Positions 1-6,976 of a stretch of DNA of 16,689 nucleotides are shown piece by piece. Source of the DNA: CAZGYE01 sp964530165. GTDB lineage: Bacteria; Planctomycetota; Planctomycetia; Planctomycetales; Planctomycetaceae. The DNA lies in assembly GCA_964530165.1 (NCBI GenBank), contig CAZGYE010000105.1:1-16689 (forward strand). Direction: 5' to 3'. The notes under the pieces are model-generated. The model saw nothing but the letters and a program-made list of their open reading frames with translations, ran no database searches and was not told where the DNA came from. Position numbers and translations under genes: made by a program. Each line of letters starts with the position of its first letter. Position 1 is the stretch's first letter.

Positions 1-1087
1 TGTAGATGGTCCGGTCCGGCCATTTCTCGCCCCGCCCCCTCAGCAGCGGGACCAAACTCACGCCGTCCAGAGGTTGCGTCTGAGGCATGTTCACTCCGCA
101 CAGCTCCACGATCGTGGGCAGCAGGTCGATGTGGGCCGCAATCTGCTTGACCACCCTGTTCGGCTTGATCTTCCCCGGCCAGCGGACAAACAACGGCACG
201 CGCACGCCGCCCTCATGCACCCGGCCTTTCATCCCCCTCATTCCGGCGTTGTAGCGGCTGCCTTCCGGACCTTCCGGACCGTTGTCCGAGAGGAAGATCA
301 CGATGGTGCCCGCGGCCAATTTCAGCTCGTCCAACTTCTTCAGCAGCCGGCCCAGGTTCGCGTCGATGTTCTCGACCATCCCGTAGATAGCGGACGTCCT
401 GTCGTCGAAGCCCCGCGCCTTGTACTTGTCAAAGAGTGCATCGGACACCTGCAAAGGTGTGTGCGGCGCGTTATAGGGCACGTAGCAGAAGAAGGGCTTG
501 TCCCGGTGGCTCTCCACAAAGTCAATCGCCGCGTCGGTCAACACGTCGGTGATGTATCCCTTGGTTTGAACCGGCCGGCCGTTGCGCTCCAGCACGGGGT
601 CGAAATAGTTGTCCCAGTGTCCGGTGGGCATGCCGAAGAATTCGTCGAAGCCCTGGCCGTTGGGGTGGTTGGGGTAGTGCTCGCCCAAATGCCACTTGCC
701 AAAGCAGCCGGTGGCATAGCCGGCCGCTTTGAGCACCTCGGCGATGGTGACTTCCTTGCTGCGCAGGGTTTCCAGCCCTCTCGTCACCGACGCGACGCCC
801 GTCCTCAGGTAGTACCGGCCCGTGAGCAGGCTGGCGCGGGTCGGCGTGCACAGCGGACAGACGAAAAAACGCTCGAAACGGGTGGACTCGACAGCCAAGC
901 GGTCCATGACGGGCGTATCGATCCTGTTGTTGCCATGGAAGCCCAGGTCGCCGTACCCTTGGTCGTCGGTCATAACGAGGATCACGTTGGGCCGGCGCGG
1001 ACCGTCCGCCGGTTTCGCAGCCGCCGGTCCAGCCGCCGTGAGGAAACCAAGCAACGCGATCGGGAACAGACAAATGACTTGTTTCAT
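1..1087 (-). CDS. Secreted sulfatase (arylsulfatase A-like, formylglycine type), 3' end outside the window
   Basis: This is the first 362 codons of a sulfatase that hydrolyses sulfate esters, probably on a polysaccharide, outside the cytoplasm. The ATG at 1087 is followed by a signal peptide (basic MKQ, then a hydrophobic run to about residue 24). Visible motifs are the metal-binding DD at 41-42, the modification motif C80-T-P-T-R84 followed by TG, the catalytic FGKWH (K131, H133), and a metal-binding DNGP (D268, N269). Cys80 should be converted to formylglycine by a maturase encoded elsewhere. The frame is open to the left edge, so the C-terminus is missing from the window rather than truncated in nature. 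It is a close paralogue of the sulfatase at 1930-3711: the sulfatase motif and FGKWH fall at identical residue numbers, and a GHWxNYF segment is shared. The natural sulfated substrate cannot be told from sequence. Confidence 0.95.
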   Translation of the reverse strand, partial: MKQVICLFPIALLGFLTAAGPAAAKPADGPRRPNVILVMTDDQGYGDLGFHGNNRIDTPVMDRLAVESTRFERFFVCPLCTPTRASLLTGRYYLRTGVASVTRGLETLRSKEVTIAEVLKAAGYATGCFGKWHLGEHYPNHPNGQGFDEFFGMPTGHWDNYFDPVLERNGRPVQTKGYITDVLTDAAIDFVESHRDKPFFCYVPYNAPHTPLQVSDALFDKYKARGFDDRTSAIYGMVENIDANLGRLLKKLDELKLAAGTIVIFLSDNGPEGPEGSRYNAGMRGMKGRVHEGGVRVPLFVRWPGKIKPNRVVKQIAAHIDLLPTIVELCGVNMPQTQPLDGVSLVPLLRGRGEKWPDRTIY

Positions 1088-1142
1088 GGCACAGGAACCT
1101 TTCCAGGATGGTTTTGATTTTTCTCTGTCTTCATCCATTCTG

Positions 1143-1192
1143 GTTCCCAAGCTCCAGCTTGGGAACCCACTCCCGCGAAGCTCTGCTTCGCG
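1143..1192. repeat. REP-like hairpin pair, left flank of the transposase gene
   Basis: Two adjacent palindromes are visible. The first has 11-base arms (GTTCCCAAGCT at 1143-1153 and its complement at 1156-1166) around a 2-base loop. The second has 8-base arms (CGCGAAGC at 1174-1181 and GCTTCGCG at 1185-1192) around TCT. The second ends three bases before the complement of the transposase stop codon. The same two palindrome types recur on the other side of the gene, so the unit looks like a REP element mobilised by the enclosed transposase. It could also act as a transcription terminator. Confidence 0.85.
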
Positions 1193-1195
1193 ACG

Positions 1196-1732
1196 TCAGA
1201 TCCAATTCATCGTCACGTCGATCAACGCAGCCTGGCGCGCATAATTCCGAGCACTCGAGTAGCGCCAATCAACCGCATCATCGACGTAGCCGCGCTTCAC
1301 GGGATTGGCGTGAATGTACTCCAGCTTCTGCCGCATCATGTCCTCGTTCCGAATCTGCTTGGGCTTGCTCCCCTCTTGCCAGACCTGATAGTGACTTTCA
1401 GTTTTGTGACGCAACTTGAGCGCACGCAGCTGTCGCAGCAGCACCTTGGCCGAATGTCGCTCCAAGAGATCCAGAATTCGCCTTGCCGTGTACGACTTGA
1501 AGCTCTGCATCACAGCCGACAATTCAGGCGCAGATGCGATGAGGTGCAAGTGGTTCTCCAAAATGACGTAACCAAACAGTCTGAACTCGCGCTCGCGCTG
1601 CAGGTACCGCCAGGAGTCGAAAACGACGTCCACCGCCTCCGGCCGGGTAAACACCGGAAGCCAACCGACGATGGTGCACGTCATGAAATAGGGATACTCG
1701 GTTTCGAAGATCCGGTAGCGCGAGCGAGTCAT
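1196..1732 (-). CDS. rayT: REP-associated tyrosine transposase (Y1/HUH family)
   Basis: This 178-residue protein has the layout of REP-associated single-strand transposases (Y1_Tnp, IS200/IS605-like). It starts MTRSRYRIFE and carries the HUH-type metal motif H61-L-H63 in an ENHLHLI context. The likely nucleophile is Tyr81 in FKSYTARR, and near the C-terminus lies the family-typical YIHANPVKRGYV with WRYSSARNY. Such enzymes bind and cleave short hairpin repeats. Here the gene is enclosed by matching palindromes at 1143-1192 and 1789-1880, as expected for its substrate. The ATG at 1732 is preferred. A GTG one codon upstream (1735) is possible. The gene looks intact, with no frameshift. It lies between two paralogous sulfatase genes on the same strand and is probably unrelated to their function. 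Confidence 0.93.
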   Translation of the reverse strand: MTRSRYRIFETEYPYFMTCTIVGWLPVFTRPEAVDVVFDSWRYLQREREFRLFGYVILENHLHLIASAPELSAVMQSFKSYTARRILDLLERHSAKVLLRQLRALKLRHKTESHYQVWQEGSKPKQIRNEDMMRQKLEYIHANPVKRGYVDDAVDWRYSSARNYARQAALIDVTMNWI

Positions 1733-1788
1733 CACGCCATCATGACCCCATGAGCCGCTCTGCGAAAGTCCTGAGCGCTAGCTGAACG

Positions 1789-1880
1789 GGTTCCCAAGCT
1801 CCCGCCTTGGGAACCGTCGCTTCGCGAATCCGGAAGCAGAGCTTCCGGCAATTGCGTTCCCAAGCCGGAGCTTGGGAACG
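1789..1880. repeat. REP-like hairpin triplet, right flank of the transposase gene
   Basis: Three palindromes lie in a row. One has arms GGTTCCCAAG (1789-1798) and CTTGGGAACC (1806-1815). One has arms CCGGAAGC (1830-1837) and GCTTCCGG (1841-1848) around AGA. One has arms CGTTCCCAAGC (1855-1865) and GCTTGGGAACG (1870-1880). The outer two share the GTTCCCAAG core with the left flank. The middle one corresponds to the smaller left palindrome with base-paired changes (CGCGAAGC versus CCGGAAGC). Paired changes that preserve the stem suggest that the fold is what matters. The block lies downstream of the second sulfatase and may also end its transcript. Confidence 0.85.
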
Positions 1881-1929
1881 AGGGACGAGGGATAAGGCCG
1901 GAACGAGGCGAGAGGATGTCGTCCGGCAC

Positions 1930-3711
1930 TTATTTCAGCAGTGTGAGCACGACGTATCGCACGTCCATCACTTGCTCTCCCGGGACCTTGATGGCGCGCA
2001 GGGTCAACTGGCCGCGGCCTTTGTTCAACGTCATGACGCCCAGCCGCAGCGGTTTGAAGTCTTTGACGTACGATTCACTGCCGCGCGGCGTGCGGTCGTG
2101 TTCGGCGCCTCGCGGCGGTGGGTCGTGCGTTTCGGTCACTTTCGATTGAATCCGGTTCTCGCCATGGCTCAACTCGACGGTGGAGCCGATGTTCTCTTCG
2201 GCGCAGGTGTAATAAACGACGGCCTCGTACCGGCCGGTTGTGGCGACTTGGATATCCCAGGTGATGCGGTCCTCGGTGCTGGTCCAATTCGTGAAGAAGG
2301 AACAGTTGGGCGCTCTGGCGCTGCGCCGGACGTTGCCGTGCGGCACCCCGTCGCGGGCCGGCAGGTGAGTGATGGGAAAGTCGGGGTAGCCGACCGTGAA
2401 AGGACGGTCGTCGTCGGTCAAGCCTGGCAACAGTTCTTCTTTCCATGCGGCCACCGCTTTGGACAACCGGGCGGTGACTTTCGGATGGTCTTTGGAGACG
2501 TCGTGACGCTGACCCGGATCGGTCGTCATATCGTAGAGTTTCCCCGTGCGATCGAGCCGATAACGCTGCGTGCGGACGCTCACCCGGCCGCGCCAATGCG
2601 AGAAGATCATGCGGTCCGGCCACGCCTCGGCAGTGAGTAAGAGCAGTGACGTGAGACTCTTGCCGTCAAGCGGCTTTGTGCCCGCCATTGGGATGCCGGC
2701 CATTTCCGCCAGCGTCGGCAGCAGGTCGATCGCGGCGGCGATGTTTGGAATTTTCGTCCCCGGCTTGATGTGGCCGGGCCAGCGGACCAGGCAGGGGACG
2801 CGGACCCCGCCTTCGTCGGTCGCCCCTTTGCGTCCCTTCATGCCGCCGTTCCACCGCCAACTGGCCGGGCCGTTGTCGCTAAAGTAGATGACAATCGTGT
2901 CCTCGGCCAGCTTCAGGTCGTCCAGTTTTTTCAAGATGCGGCCCACGTTCCAATCGATGTTCTCGCACATAGCCAGCGCGGCTCGCGTTGTGGGGACGTC
3001 TTCCCGTTGTGGATCGCGGTGACGCATGGTGAGATCCGCGCCGGCGAACTTTTTGAAAAAGCGGTCCGGCACCTGCATCGGCGAATGGGGCGTGTTGAAG
3101 GGCACGTAACAGAAAAACGGCTGATCTTTGTTTCGCGAGATAAACTGCAGGGCGTGATCGGTCAGGTCGTCGATGATGAACCCCTTGCCGCGGACGAGCC
3201 GGCCGTTGTGCTCGAGAATCGGGCTGAAGTAGTTGCCCCAATGTCCCGAGCAGAAGCCGTAGTACTCGTCGAAGCCGCGGGCGTTCGGATGATACGGGTA
3301 TTGCATGCCGTTGTGCCATTTCCCGAACGCGCCGGTCGCATAACCGGCCGCCTTGAACGTGTCGCCGATGGTCTTTTCATCCAGGTCGAGACGTTCGCCT
3401 CCGGTCGAGGTGCTGTAGACGCCGCCGCGCGGATGGTAGCGTCCCGTCAGAAACTCGGCCCGCGTCGGCGAGCAGACCGGGCAGACAAAAAACCGGTCGA
3501 ACAGGGCCCCATCGCGGGCCAGCGAGTCGATGTGGGGGGTCTGCAGGTTGACGTTCCCGTGGACGCTCAAATCCCCCCAGCCCTGATCGTCGGTCAGGAT
3601 CACCAGGACATTGGGCCGATGATCAGCGGCACGGGCAAATCCCGTCGACAGCCAACCACATACGACAAAGATCGTAAGAAGCGTCTGCGTGATTCGAAAG
3701 ATGCCGTTCAT
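1930..3711 (-). CDS. Secreted sulfatase (formylglycine type) with C-terminal beta-rich extension
   Basis: This is a complete 593-residue sulfatase. The ATG at 3711 is chosen because it is followed by a clear signal peptide (MNGIFRITQTLLTIFVV, ending near residue 29). The upstream in-frame start at 3789 would add 26 non-signal residues that run through a hairpin repeat. Motifs are DD at 41-42, C80-S-P-T-R84 followed by AEFLTG, FGKWH (K131, H133) and DNGP (D279, N280). The catalytic part ends near residue 435. About 155 further residues, rich in beta-strand-like segments (for example TGRYEAVVYYTC and GQLTLRAIKV), resemble the C-terminal accessory domains of planctomycete sulfatases and may bind carbohydrate; that role is inferred. 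It is a paralogue of the sulfatase at 1-1087, from which the REP/transposase unit separates it. Cys80 needs a formylglycine-generating enzyme encoded outside the window. The substrate is unknown. Confidence 0.95.
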   Translation of the reverse strand: MNGIFRITQTLLTIFVVCGWLSTGFARAADHRPNVLVILTDDQGWGDLSVHGNVNLQTPHIDSLARDGALFDRFFVCPVCSPTRAEFLTGRYHPRGGVYSTSTGGERLDLDEKTIGDTFKAAGYATGAFGKWHNGMQYPYHPNARGFDEYYGFCSGHWGNYFSPILEHNGRLVRGKGFIIDDLTDHALQFISRNKDQPFFCYVPFNTPHSPMQVPDRFFKKFAGADLTMRHRDPQREDVPTTRAALAMCENIDWNVGRILKKLDDLKLAEDTIVIYFSDNGPASWRWNGGMKGRKGATDEGGVRVPCLVRWPGHIKPGTKIPNIAAAIDLLPTLAEMAGIPMAGTKPLDGKSLTSLLLLTAEAWPDRMIFSHWRGRVSVRTQRYRLDRTGKLYDMTTDPGQRHDVSKDHPKVTARLSKAVAAWKEELLPGLTDDDRPFTVGYPDFPITHLPARDGVPHGNVRRSARAPNCSFFTNWTSTEDRITWDIQVATTGRYEAVVYYTCAEENIGSTVELSHGENRIQSKVTETHDPPPRGAEHDRTPRGSESYVKDFKPLRLGVMTLNKGRGQLTLRAIKVPGEQVMDVRYVVLTLLK

Positions 3712-4019
3712 GGTTGTTTCCCTTTGTTTCCCGGAATTTGAATGAAGGTGCAATTTAGCCGGCCCGCTTGCGGGCCGCGCGCCGGGCAAGCCCGGCGGCG
3801 AAACGGTTTGTCGTCAACGCATTGTGTTGATTCATGCAAGATTCTATCCAGTCTGGGAACGGATGTCAGTTCGCTGTGATACTCCTGTCTAAGGATTGGC
3901 AGATTCTCCCCGTTTGGCAAGCGTGTTTTGCGTTTCGCCCATACAGCGCGATATAGTTCGTTCAGATTATGGTGCGTACGCGCAAAACTGAATATGATCG
4001 TAACGATGAGGAAAGCCCG
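3712..4019. other. Divergent intergenic region between sulfatase and enolase-superfamily gene
   Basis: This 308 bp gap lies between the starts of two divergent genes and should hold promoters for both. I see no convincing -35/-10 pair. The features visible are the hairpin doublet at 3761-3797 and a good ribosome-binding sequence, GAGGAAAG, at 4008-4015 in front of the enolase-superfamily gene. No protein-coding stretch is supported. Confidence 0.5.
3761..3797. repeat. Doublet of GC-rich hairpins (REP-like)
   Basis: Two perfect hairpins stand three bases apart. GGCCCGC (3761-3767) pairs with GCGGGCC (3770-3776) over TT. CGCCGGGC (3780-3787) pairs with GCCCGGCG (3790-3797) over AA. They sit in the 5' regions of two divergent genes, so they are poorly placed as terminators. 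A REP-type repeat or a 5' leader structure of the sulfatase mRNA is more likely. They differ in sequence from the GTTCCCAAG palindromes around the transposase. Confidence 0.7.
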
Positions 4020-5141
4020 ATGAAGATTACGCAAGTGGAAGCCCTCGAAATCCGTCTGCCGGAGTCTGAGATCCTTGACAAAGCCTCCTCGGGACAGACG
4101 TCGCTGATTATCAAGATCCATACTGACGAAGGCATCGTGGGGATTGGCGAAGTCGATTCTTGTCCCCGTGTCGCGAAAGCGGCGATCGACGCGCCCTTCA
4201 GCCATTCGGTCGTTTCCGGCTTGGGAAGGCTGTTGATCGGGCTGGACCCGCTGGATTTCCGAGTCATTAACGAGAAGCTGTATCGAGCCACCTTTTATTA
4301 CGGACGTCGCGGCGTCGTCGTTCAGGCCATTGGCGGCCTGGACATCGCTTTGTGGGACATCGCCGGGAAGTTCTACAACAAGCCGATCTACCAACTGCTG
4401 GGCGGCGCCTTTCAAAAGAAGTTCCGGGCTTACGCAAGTATTTTGTTCGGCAAAGATGGCCGCGAAACCTGTGAGATCGGCCGCAAGTGGATCGGTCGCG
4501 GATTCACCGCGGTGAAATTCGGCTGGGCGCCGATGGGTCGGAGCGAGGCGTTGGACCTGGAGTTGGTCGCGGGGGCCCGTGAAGGTCTCGGTGAGGGGCG
4601 CGACGTGTTGATCGACGCCGGCTGCTGCTGGGACACGGCGACCGCCATCCGGCGGGCGCAGCAATTCGAGGACTTCAAGATCCTCTGGCTCGAAGAGCCG
4701 CTGGATCAAGATAACCTCGAAGGCTACAGCAAGCTGTGCAGCCTCTCGCGTATACCGATTGCCGCCGGTGAGGGAGAGTGCGGGCGATTTGCCTGGAGGG
4801 ATCTGATCGAGCGGGGGGGCATCAGCATCGCGCAGGTTGACATCGCGAGGAACGGTTTCACCGAGTCTGCCAGGATCGCCGACATGGCCGAGGACCGTGG
4901 ACTGCGGGTCGTGAACCACTTCTACACCACGGGGGTCAATCTGGCGGCCGGTCTGCATTGGCTGGCCTCGCGGAAGACCGCCTTCCTTTTCGAGTACTGT
5001 GTCGAAGAGACGCCGTTGCGCTGGGACGTGACGAAGCAGAAGATGGAGATCGATGAGGAAGGTTTCGTCCACGTGCCGGAAGGCCCCGGCCTCGGCGTCG
5101 ACTTGAACGAGGGCGCGATCGAGACGTTTCGAGTCAGCTAG
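4020..5141 (+). CDS. Mandelate racemase/muconate lactonizing enzyme family protein (enolase superfamily)
   Basis: This 373-residue protein has the two-domain enolase-superfamily layout: an N-terminal capping domain (about 1-125) and a TIM-barrel domain. Metal ligands can be placed at Asp199 (DAG), Glu225 (WLEEPL) and Glu251 (AAGEGECG). The Asp274/His300 dyad (VDIARNG, VNHFYTTGVNLAAG) is typical of the mandelate racemase subgroup. The usual second-strand KxK is reduced to Lys166 in AVKFGW. Family members are mainly sugar-acid dehydratases, epimerases or racemases, so this one probably acts on a sugar acid in the cytoplasm; the substrate is not identifiable here. The ATG at 4020 is chosen because GAGGAAAG lies four bases upstream. 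An upstream ATG at 3969 lacks such a site. The gene is monocistronic and divergent from the sulfatase, and the two may serve one polysaccharide pathway. Confidence 0.9.
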   Translation: MKITQVEALEIRLPESEILDKASSGQTSLIIKIHTDEGIVGIGEVDSCPRVAKAAIDAPFSHSVVSGLGRLLIGLDPLDFRVINEKLYRATFYYGRRGVVVQAIGGLDIALWDIAGKFYNKPIYQLLGGAFQKKFRAYASILFGKDGRETCEIGRKWIGRGFTAVKFGWAPMGRSEALDLELVAGAREGLGEGRDVLIDAGCCWDTATAIRRAQQFEDFKILWLEEPLDQDNLEGYSKLCSLSRIPIAAGEGECGRFAWRDLIERGGISIAQVDIARNGFTESARIADMAEDRGLRVVNHFYTTGVNLAAGLHWLASRKTAFLFEYCVEETPLRWDVTKQKMEIDEEGFVHVPEGPGLGVDLNEGAIETFRVS

Positions 5142-5146
5142 CCCTC

Positions 5147-5159
5147 GGCGGCGACCGCC
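5147..5159 (+). terminator. Possible short stem-loop after the enolase-superfamily gene
   Basis: GGCGG (5147-5151) pairs with CCGCC (5155-5159) over CGA, starting six bases after the stop codon. No T-run follows, so intrinsic termination is weakly supported. Positions 5160-5274 show nothing else recognisable. Confidence 0.25.
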
Positions 5160-5274
5160 ACCCCATGCAAATCTTCAAAGACTTCCGCGGCCGAGAACCA
5201 AACCCGCGAGCCCTCCTCCGCCACAGCGGACTGAAGTCATGACAGGGTATGGGGCGGCAGTCCGTGCTCGACTT

Positions 5275-5478
5275 TCAATTCGAATCTGACTGTCTTGCTT
5301 CTTCGCTGCCTTCGTAAACAGCCAGCTCTTCATGCAAGCTCGCAATCATCTTGCGAATGCCGGCCTTCGTAAATCCCTTAGACCCCATCGGATGGGATTG
5401 CTGTAGCCGCTCCAATCGTTCTTCGAGGATGCGTAATTCTTCCTGCACCTTCTCATATTCTGTGAGGTTGGCAATCAT
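5275..5478 (-). CDS. Small helical protein, coupled to the upstream nucleotidyltransferase-like gene
   Basis: This 67-residue, highly charged protein contains a long predicted helix or coiled coil (KVQEELRILEERLERLQQS), then a short GFTKAGIRKMIASLHEEL segment. I do not recognise the family. Its ATG (5478-5476) overlaps the TGA of the upstream gene (5477-5475) in an ATGA arrangement, so the two are almost certainly translated together. Small helical proteins paired with a nucleotidyltransferase-like partner are sometimes antitoxins, but that role is inferred only from context. Against it, this gene comes second, whereas many antitoxin genes come first. It is probably a real gene: the coupling is tight and the composition is protein-like. 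Confidence 0.7.
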   Translation of the reverse strand: MIANLTEYEKVQEELRILEERLERLQQSHPMGSKGFTKAGIRKMIASLHEELAVYEGSEEARQSDSN

Positions 5479-5921
5479 AATTGAATCTCCACAAGACCTT
5501 TGCGCCGCCCATCAGCTTCACGCGTGCGACTGAAGAACTCAACCCAATCATTCCAGTCTGACTCATCTTCCGCCGCGAAGATCTCTTCGGGGCGACGAGT
5601 CAGCAGCATTTCTTCGAGCTCCAGGGCCGGTTCGATCTCATCCTCGATCTGCCGTTCGAAATCTGGCGGAAGGAGAATGACGGCATCAATATCGTCTGGT
5701 TCTTCCTTTGCCGTTACGAAGCTTCCATCGATCAACAGGCGAATCGCCTCGACCTGCCGGGCCAGTTCTATCCAACGTCGCACTCGAAGGATCAACCGTC
5801 GCCGACGACGAGTCAGCACTCCAAACCGAAATGTGACTTCAGCTTCAGTGGCGCAGTACAAACCCCCCGGCAAGTAGCCATCCGCCCGAAATGAGGGGAT
5901 CGTCGAATCTTCCGCGTCCAT
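5475..5921 (-). CDS. Nucleotidyltransferase-like protein (DUF6932-like)
   Basis: This 148-residue protein has the core signature of a minimal nucleotidyltransferase fold: a Gly-Ser pair (G66-S67 in LLIDGSFVTAKEEP) followed by an acidic pair D77-I-D79 and a hydrophobic strand (AVILLP). The N-terminus carries DGYLPGGLY and then a basic helix (TRRRRRLILRVRRWIELA). The overall pattern fits the poorly characterised DUF6932 type; I make that match from memory of the motif order. Proteins of this fold transfer nucleotides to RNA, proteins or small molecules, and some are toxins, but the activity here is unknown. The gene forms a two-gene unit with the overlapping small helical protein. Three hairpins lie just upstream at 6007-6118, between it and the HNH gene. 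Confidence 0.7.
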   Translation of the reverse strand: MDAEDSTIPSFRADGYLPGGLYCATEAEVTFRFGVLTRRRRRLILRVRRWIELARQVEAIRLLIDGSFVTAKEEPDDIDAVILLPPDFERQIEDEIEPALELEEMLLTRRPEEIFAAEDESDWNDWVEFFSRTREADGRRKGLVEIQL

Positions 5922-6006
5922 CGCGAGTCCTCAAACGCTCGATGGGGACATTGTAACAAAAGATCCAAATGTCTGACAGGTGCCCAACAACGTCGCGGCC
6001 GCGTGG

Positions 6007-6118
6007 CATGCTCTCGCTGGCGTGAGCATGAAAACCGAGGTGTGGCTGGGGCTGAGTCCGCGAAGCCCCAGAGCTTACGGCGACCCACCACCTGGGGCAT
6101 CGAAGACTCTGCCCCAGG
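6007..6118. repeat. Cluster of three hairpin repeats
   Basis: Three inverted repeats are packed into 112 bp. CATGCTC (6007-6013) pairs with GAGCATG (6024-6030), and the stem can be extended by CGC/GCG across a T-T mismatch. CTGGGGCT (6046-6053) pairs with AGCCCCAG (6064-6071). CCTGGGGC (6091-6098) pairs with GCCCCAGG (6111-6118). The second and third share a CTGGGGC core, so they look like copies of one repeat. The cluster starts 12 bp downstream of the HNH stop codon and could end that transcript, but its compound, repeated nature suggests a dispersed element. Confidence 0.75.
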
Positions 6119-6129
6119 CACCCGGCCGC

Positions 6130-6894
6130 TCAGCATTGTCGCAGCCCTCGTAAGGGTTGCAGGCCGACTTCGTCAAGAAGTGAGTTCATGATGTCGATTG
6201 CTTCCTGACGCTTCTCGTCCATCCAATTCCCCACGTCACTATCGTACCGGAATTCCTCCATAAGGTTGTCCAACTCACGATGGTGGGAACGATGAGATCC
6301 CCGGAGATTTAATAGCATCTCGTTCAGCCCGAACAGCTCGTGGAAGCGTCGCCGAACGTCCTCGATTAGGTGTGCAATTTTCTCGATTTTCTCACGCCAG
6401 TGCTGGTTGACGACACAGGCTTTTCCTTTGGCTCTCTCGATCAGCGTCCCGTCTCTCGTCTTCCAATACCCAGTGTTGAGCGCCAAAAGGGTGTCTTCCA
6501 TCGCTTGGTCGAATGCAACAAAGCTGAGTTCTTGATGGAAATACGTTCGAAACGCGGGGCGGTCCAAGCACTGCGCAAAAAACGTGATCAGCTTCTTATC
6601 TTTTCGCGAATCCGTGCTCCCCGGCTTCCACTTCGCCTCACGCTTGACTTGGTCGATTGTGCGCTTGCGATGAAGCTGCAGCTCCTCAGGTGTGTAAGTT
6701 CGAGTGGTCCTGCCGGGAGAGTACTCCGTGTGAGCTTCATCATGACAGTTCGGGCAGAGCGGAATACCGTTGTCGATGCTGTCATCGCCGGGAACAATAT
6801 GATGCACCTGGACGCGATGGAGACGACCACAGATACAGCAACGCCGTCCGCAATCGGCGAGCAGTTGCTCGGCCTTGGTTTTGTCGAAGCCCAT
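6130..6894 (-). CDS. HNH endonuclease family protein
   Basis: This 254-residue protein has an N-terminal zinc-type HNH nuclease domain: C19-x-x-C22, HH at 31-32 in VQVHHIVPGDDS, N42, and C47-P-N-C50-H51. These residues bind zinc and the catalytic metal in HNH enzymes, which cut DNA. Residues 95-254 are mostly helical (EKIEKIAHLIEDVRRRFHEL) and show no motif I recognise; they may set the target or partner. The ATG at 6894 is chosen because GGAGA lies six bases upstream. A GTG at 6909 is in frame but has no such site. The neighbours on the same strand are a channel-like gene upstream and a nucleotidyltransferase-like gene downstream. A defence role is possible, but nothing in the gene proves it. 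No methyltransferase or helicase partner is nearby. Confidence 0.9.
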   Translation of the reverse strand: MGFDKTKAEQLLADCGRRCCICGRLHRVQVHHIVPGDDSIDNGIPLCPNCHDEAHTEYSPGRTTRTYTPEELQLHRKRTIDQVKREAKWKPGSTDSRKDKKLITFFAQCLDRPAFRTYFHQELSFVAFDQAMEDTLLALNTGYWKTRDGTLIERAKGKACVVNQHWREKIEKIAHLIEDVRRRFHELFGLNEMLLNLRGSHRSHHRELDNLMEEFRYDSDVGNWMDEKRQEAIDIMNSLLDEVGLQPLRGLRQC

Positions 6895-6976
6895 GCTCAG
6901 TCTCCACACTCTTCATCGATCGAAGAACCTTGTCAGTCCGCGCTATTTGCGTAACGGCGTAAAGTGGCACCCGGCG

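Noticed and set aside
74..1117. Plus-strand open frame of 347 codons opposite the first sulfatase
   Set aside because: It is the antisense shadow of a gene with clear sulfatase motifs. It has no recognisable domain and is rich in Arg, Val and His as expected of a GC-rich shadow.
1143..1880. CRISPR array
   Set aside because: The repeats are palindromes of unequal spacing around a transposase gene, with no regular spacers and no cas genes.
2770..3741. Plus-strand open frame of 323 codons opposite the second sulfatase
   Set aside because: Same shadow pattern as for the first sulfatase; the minus-strand frame has all catalytic motifs.
3708..5072. Minus-strand open frame of 454 codons opposite the enolase-superfamily gene
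   Set aside because: The plus strand carries a complete enolase-superfamily protein with metal ligands. This long antisense frame shows no motif.
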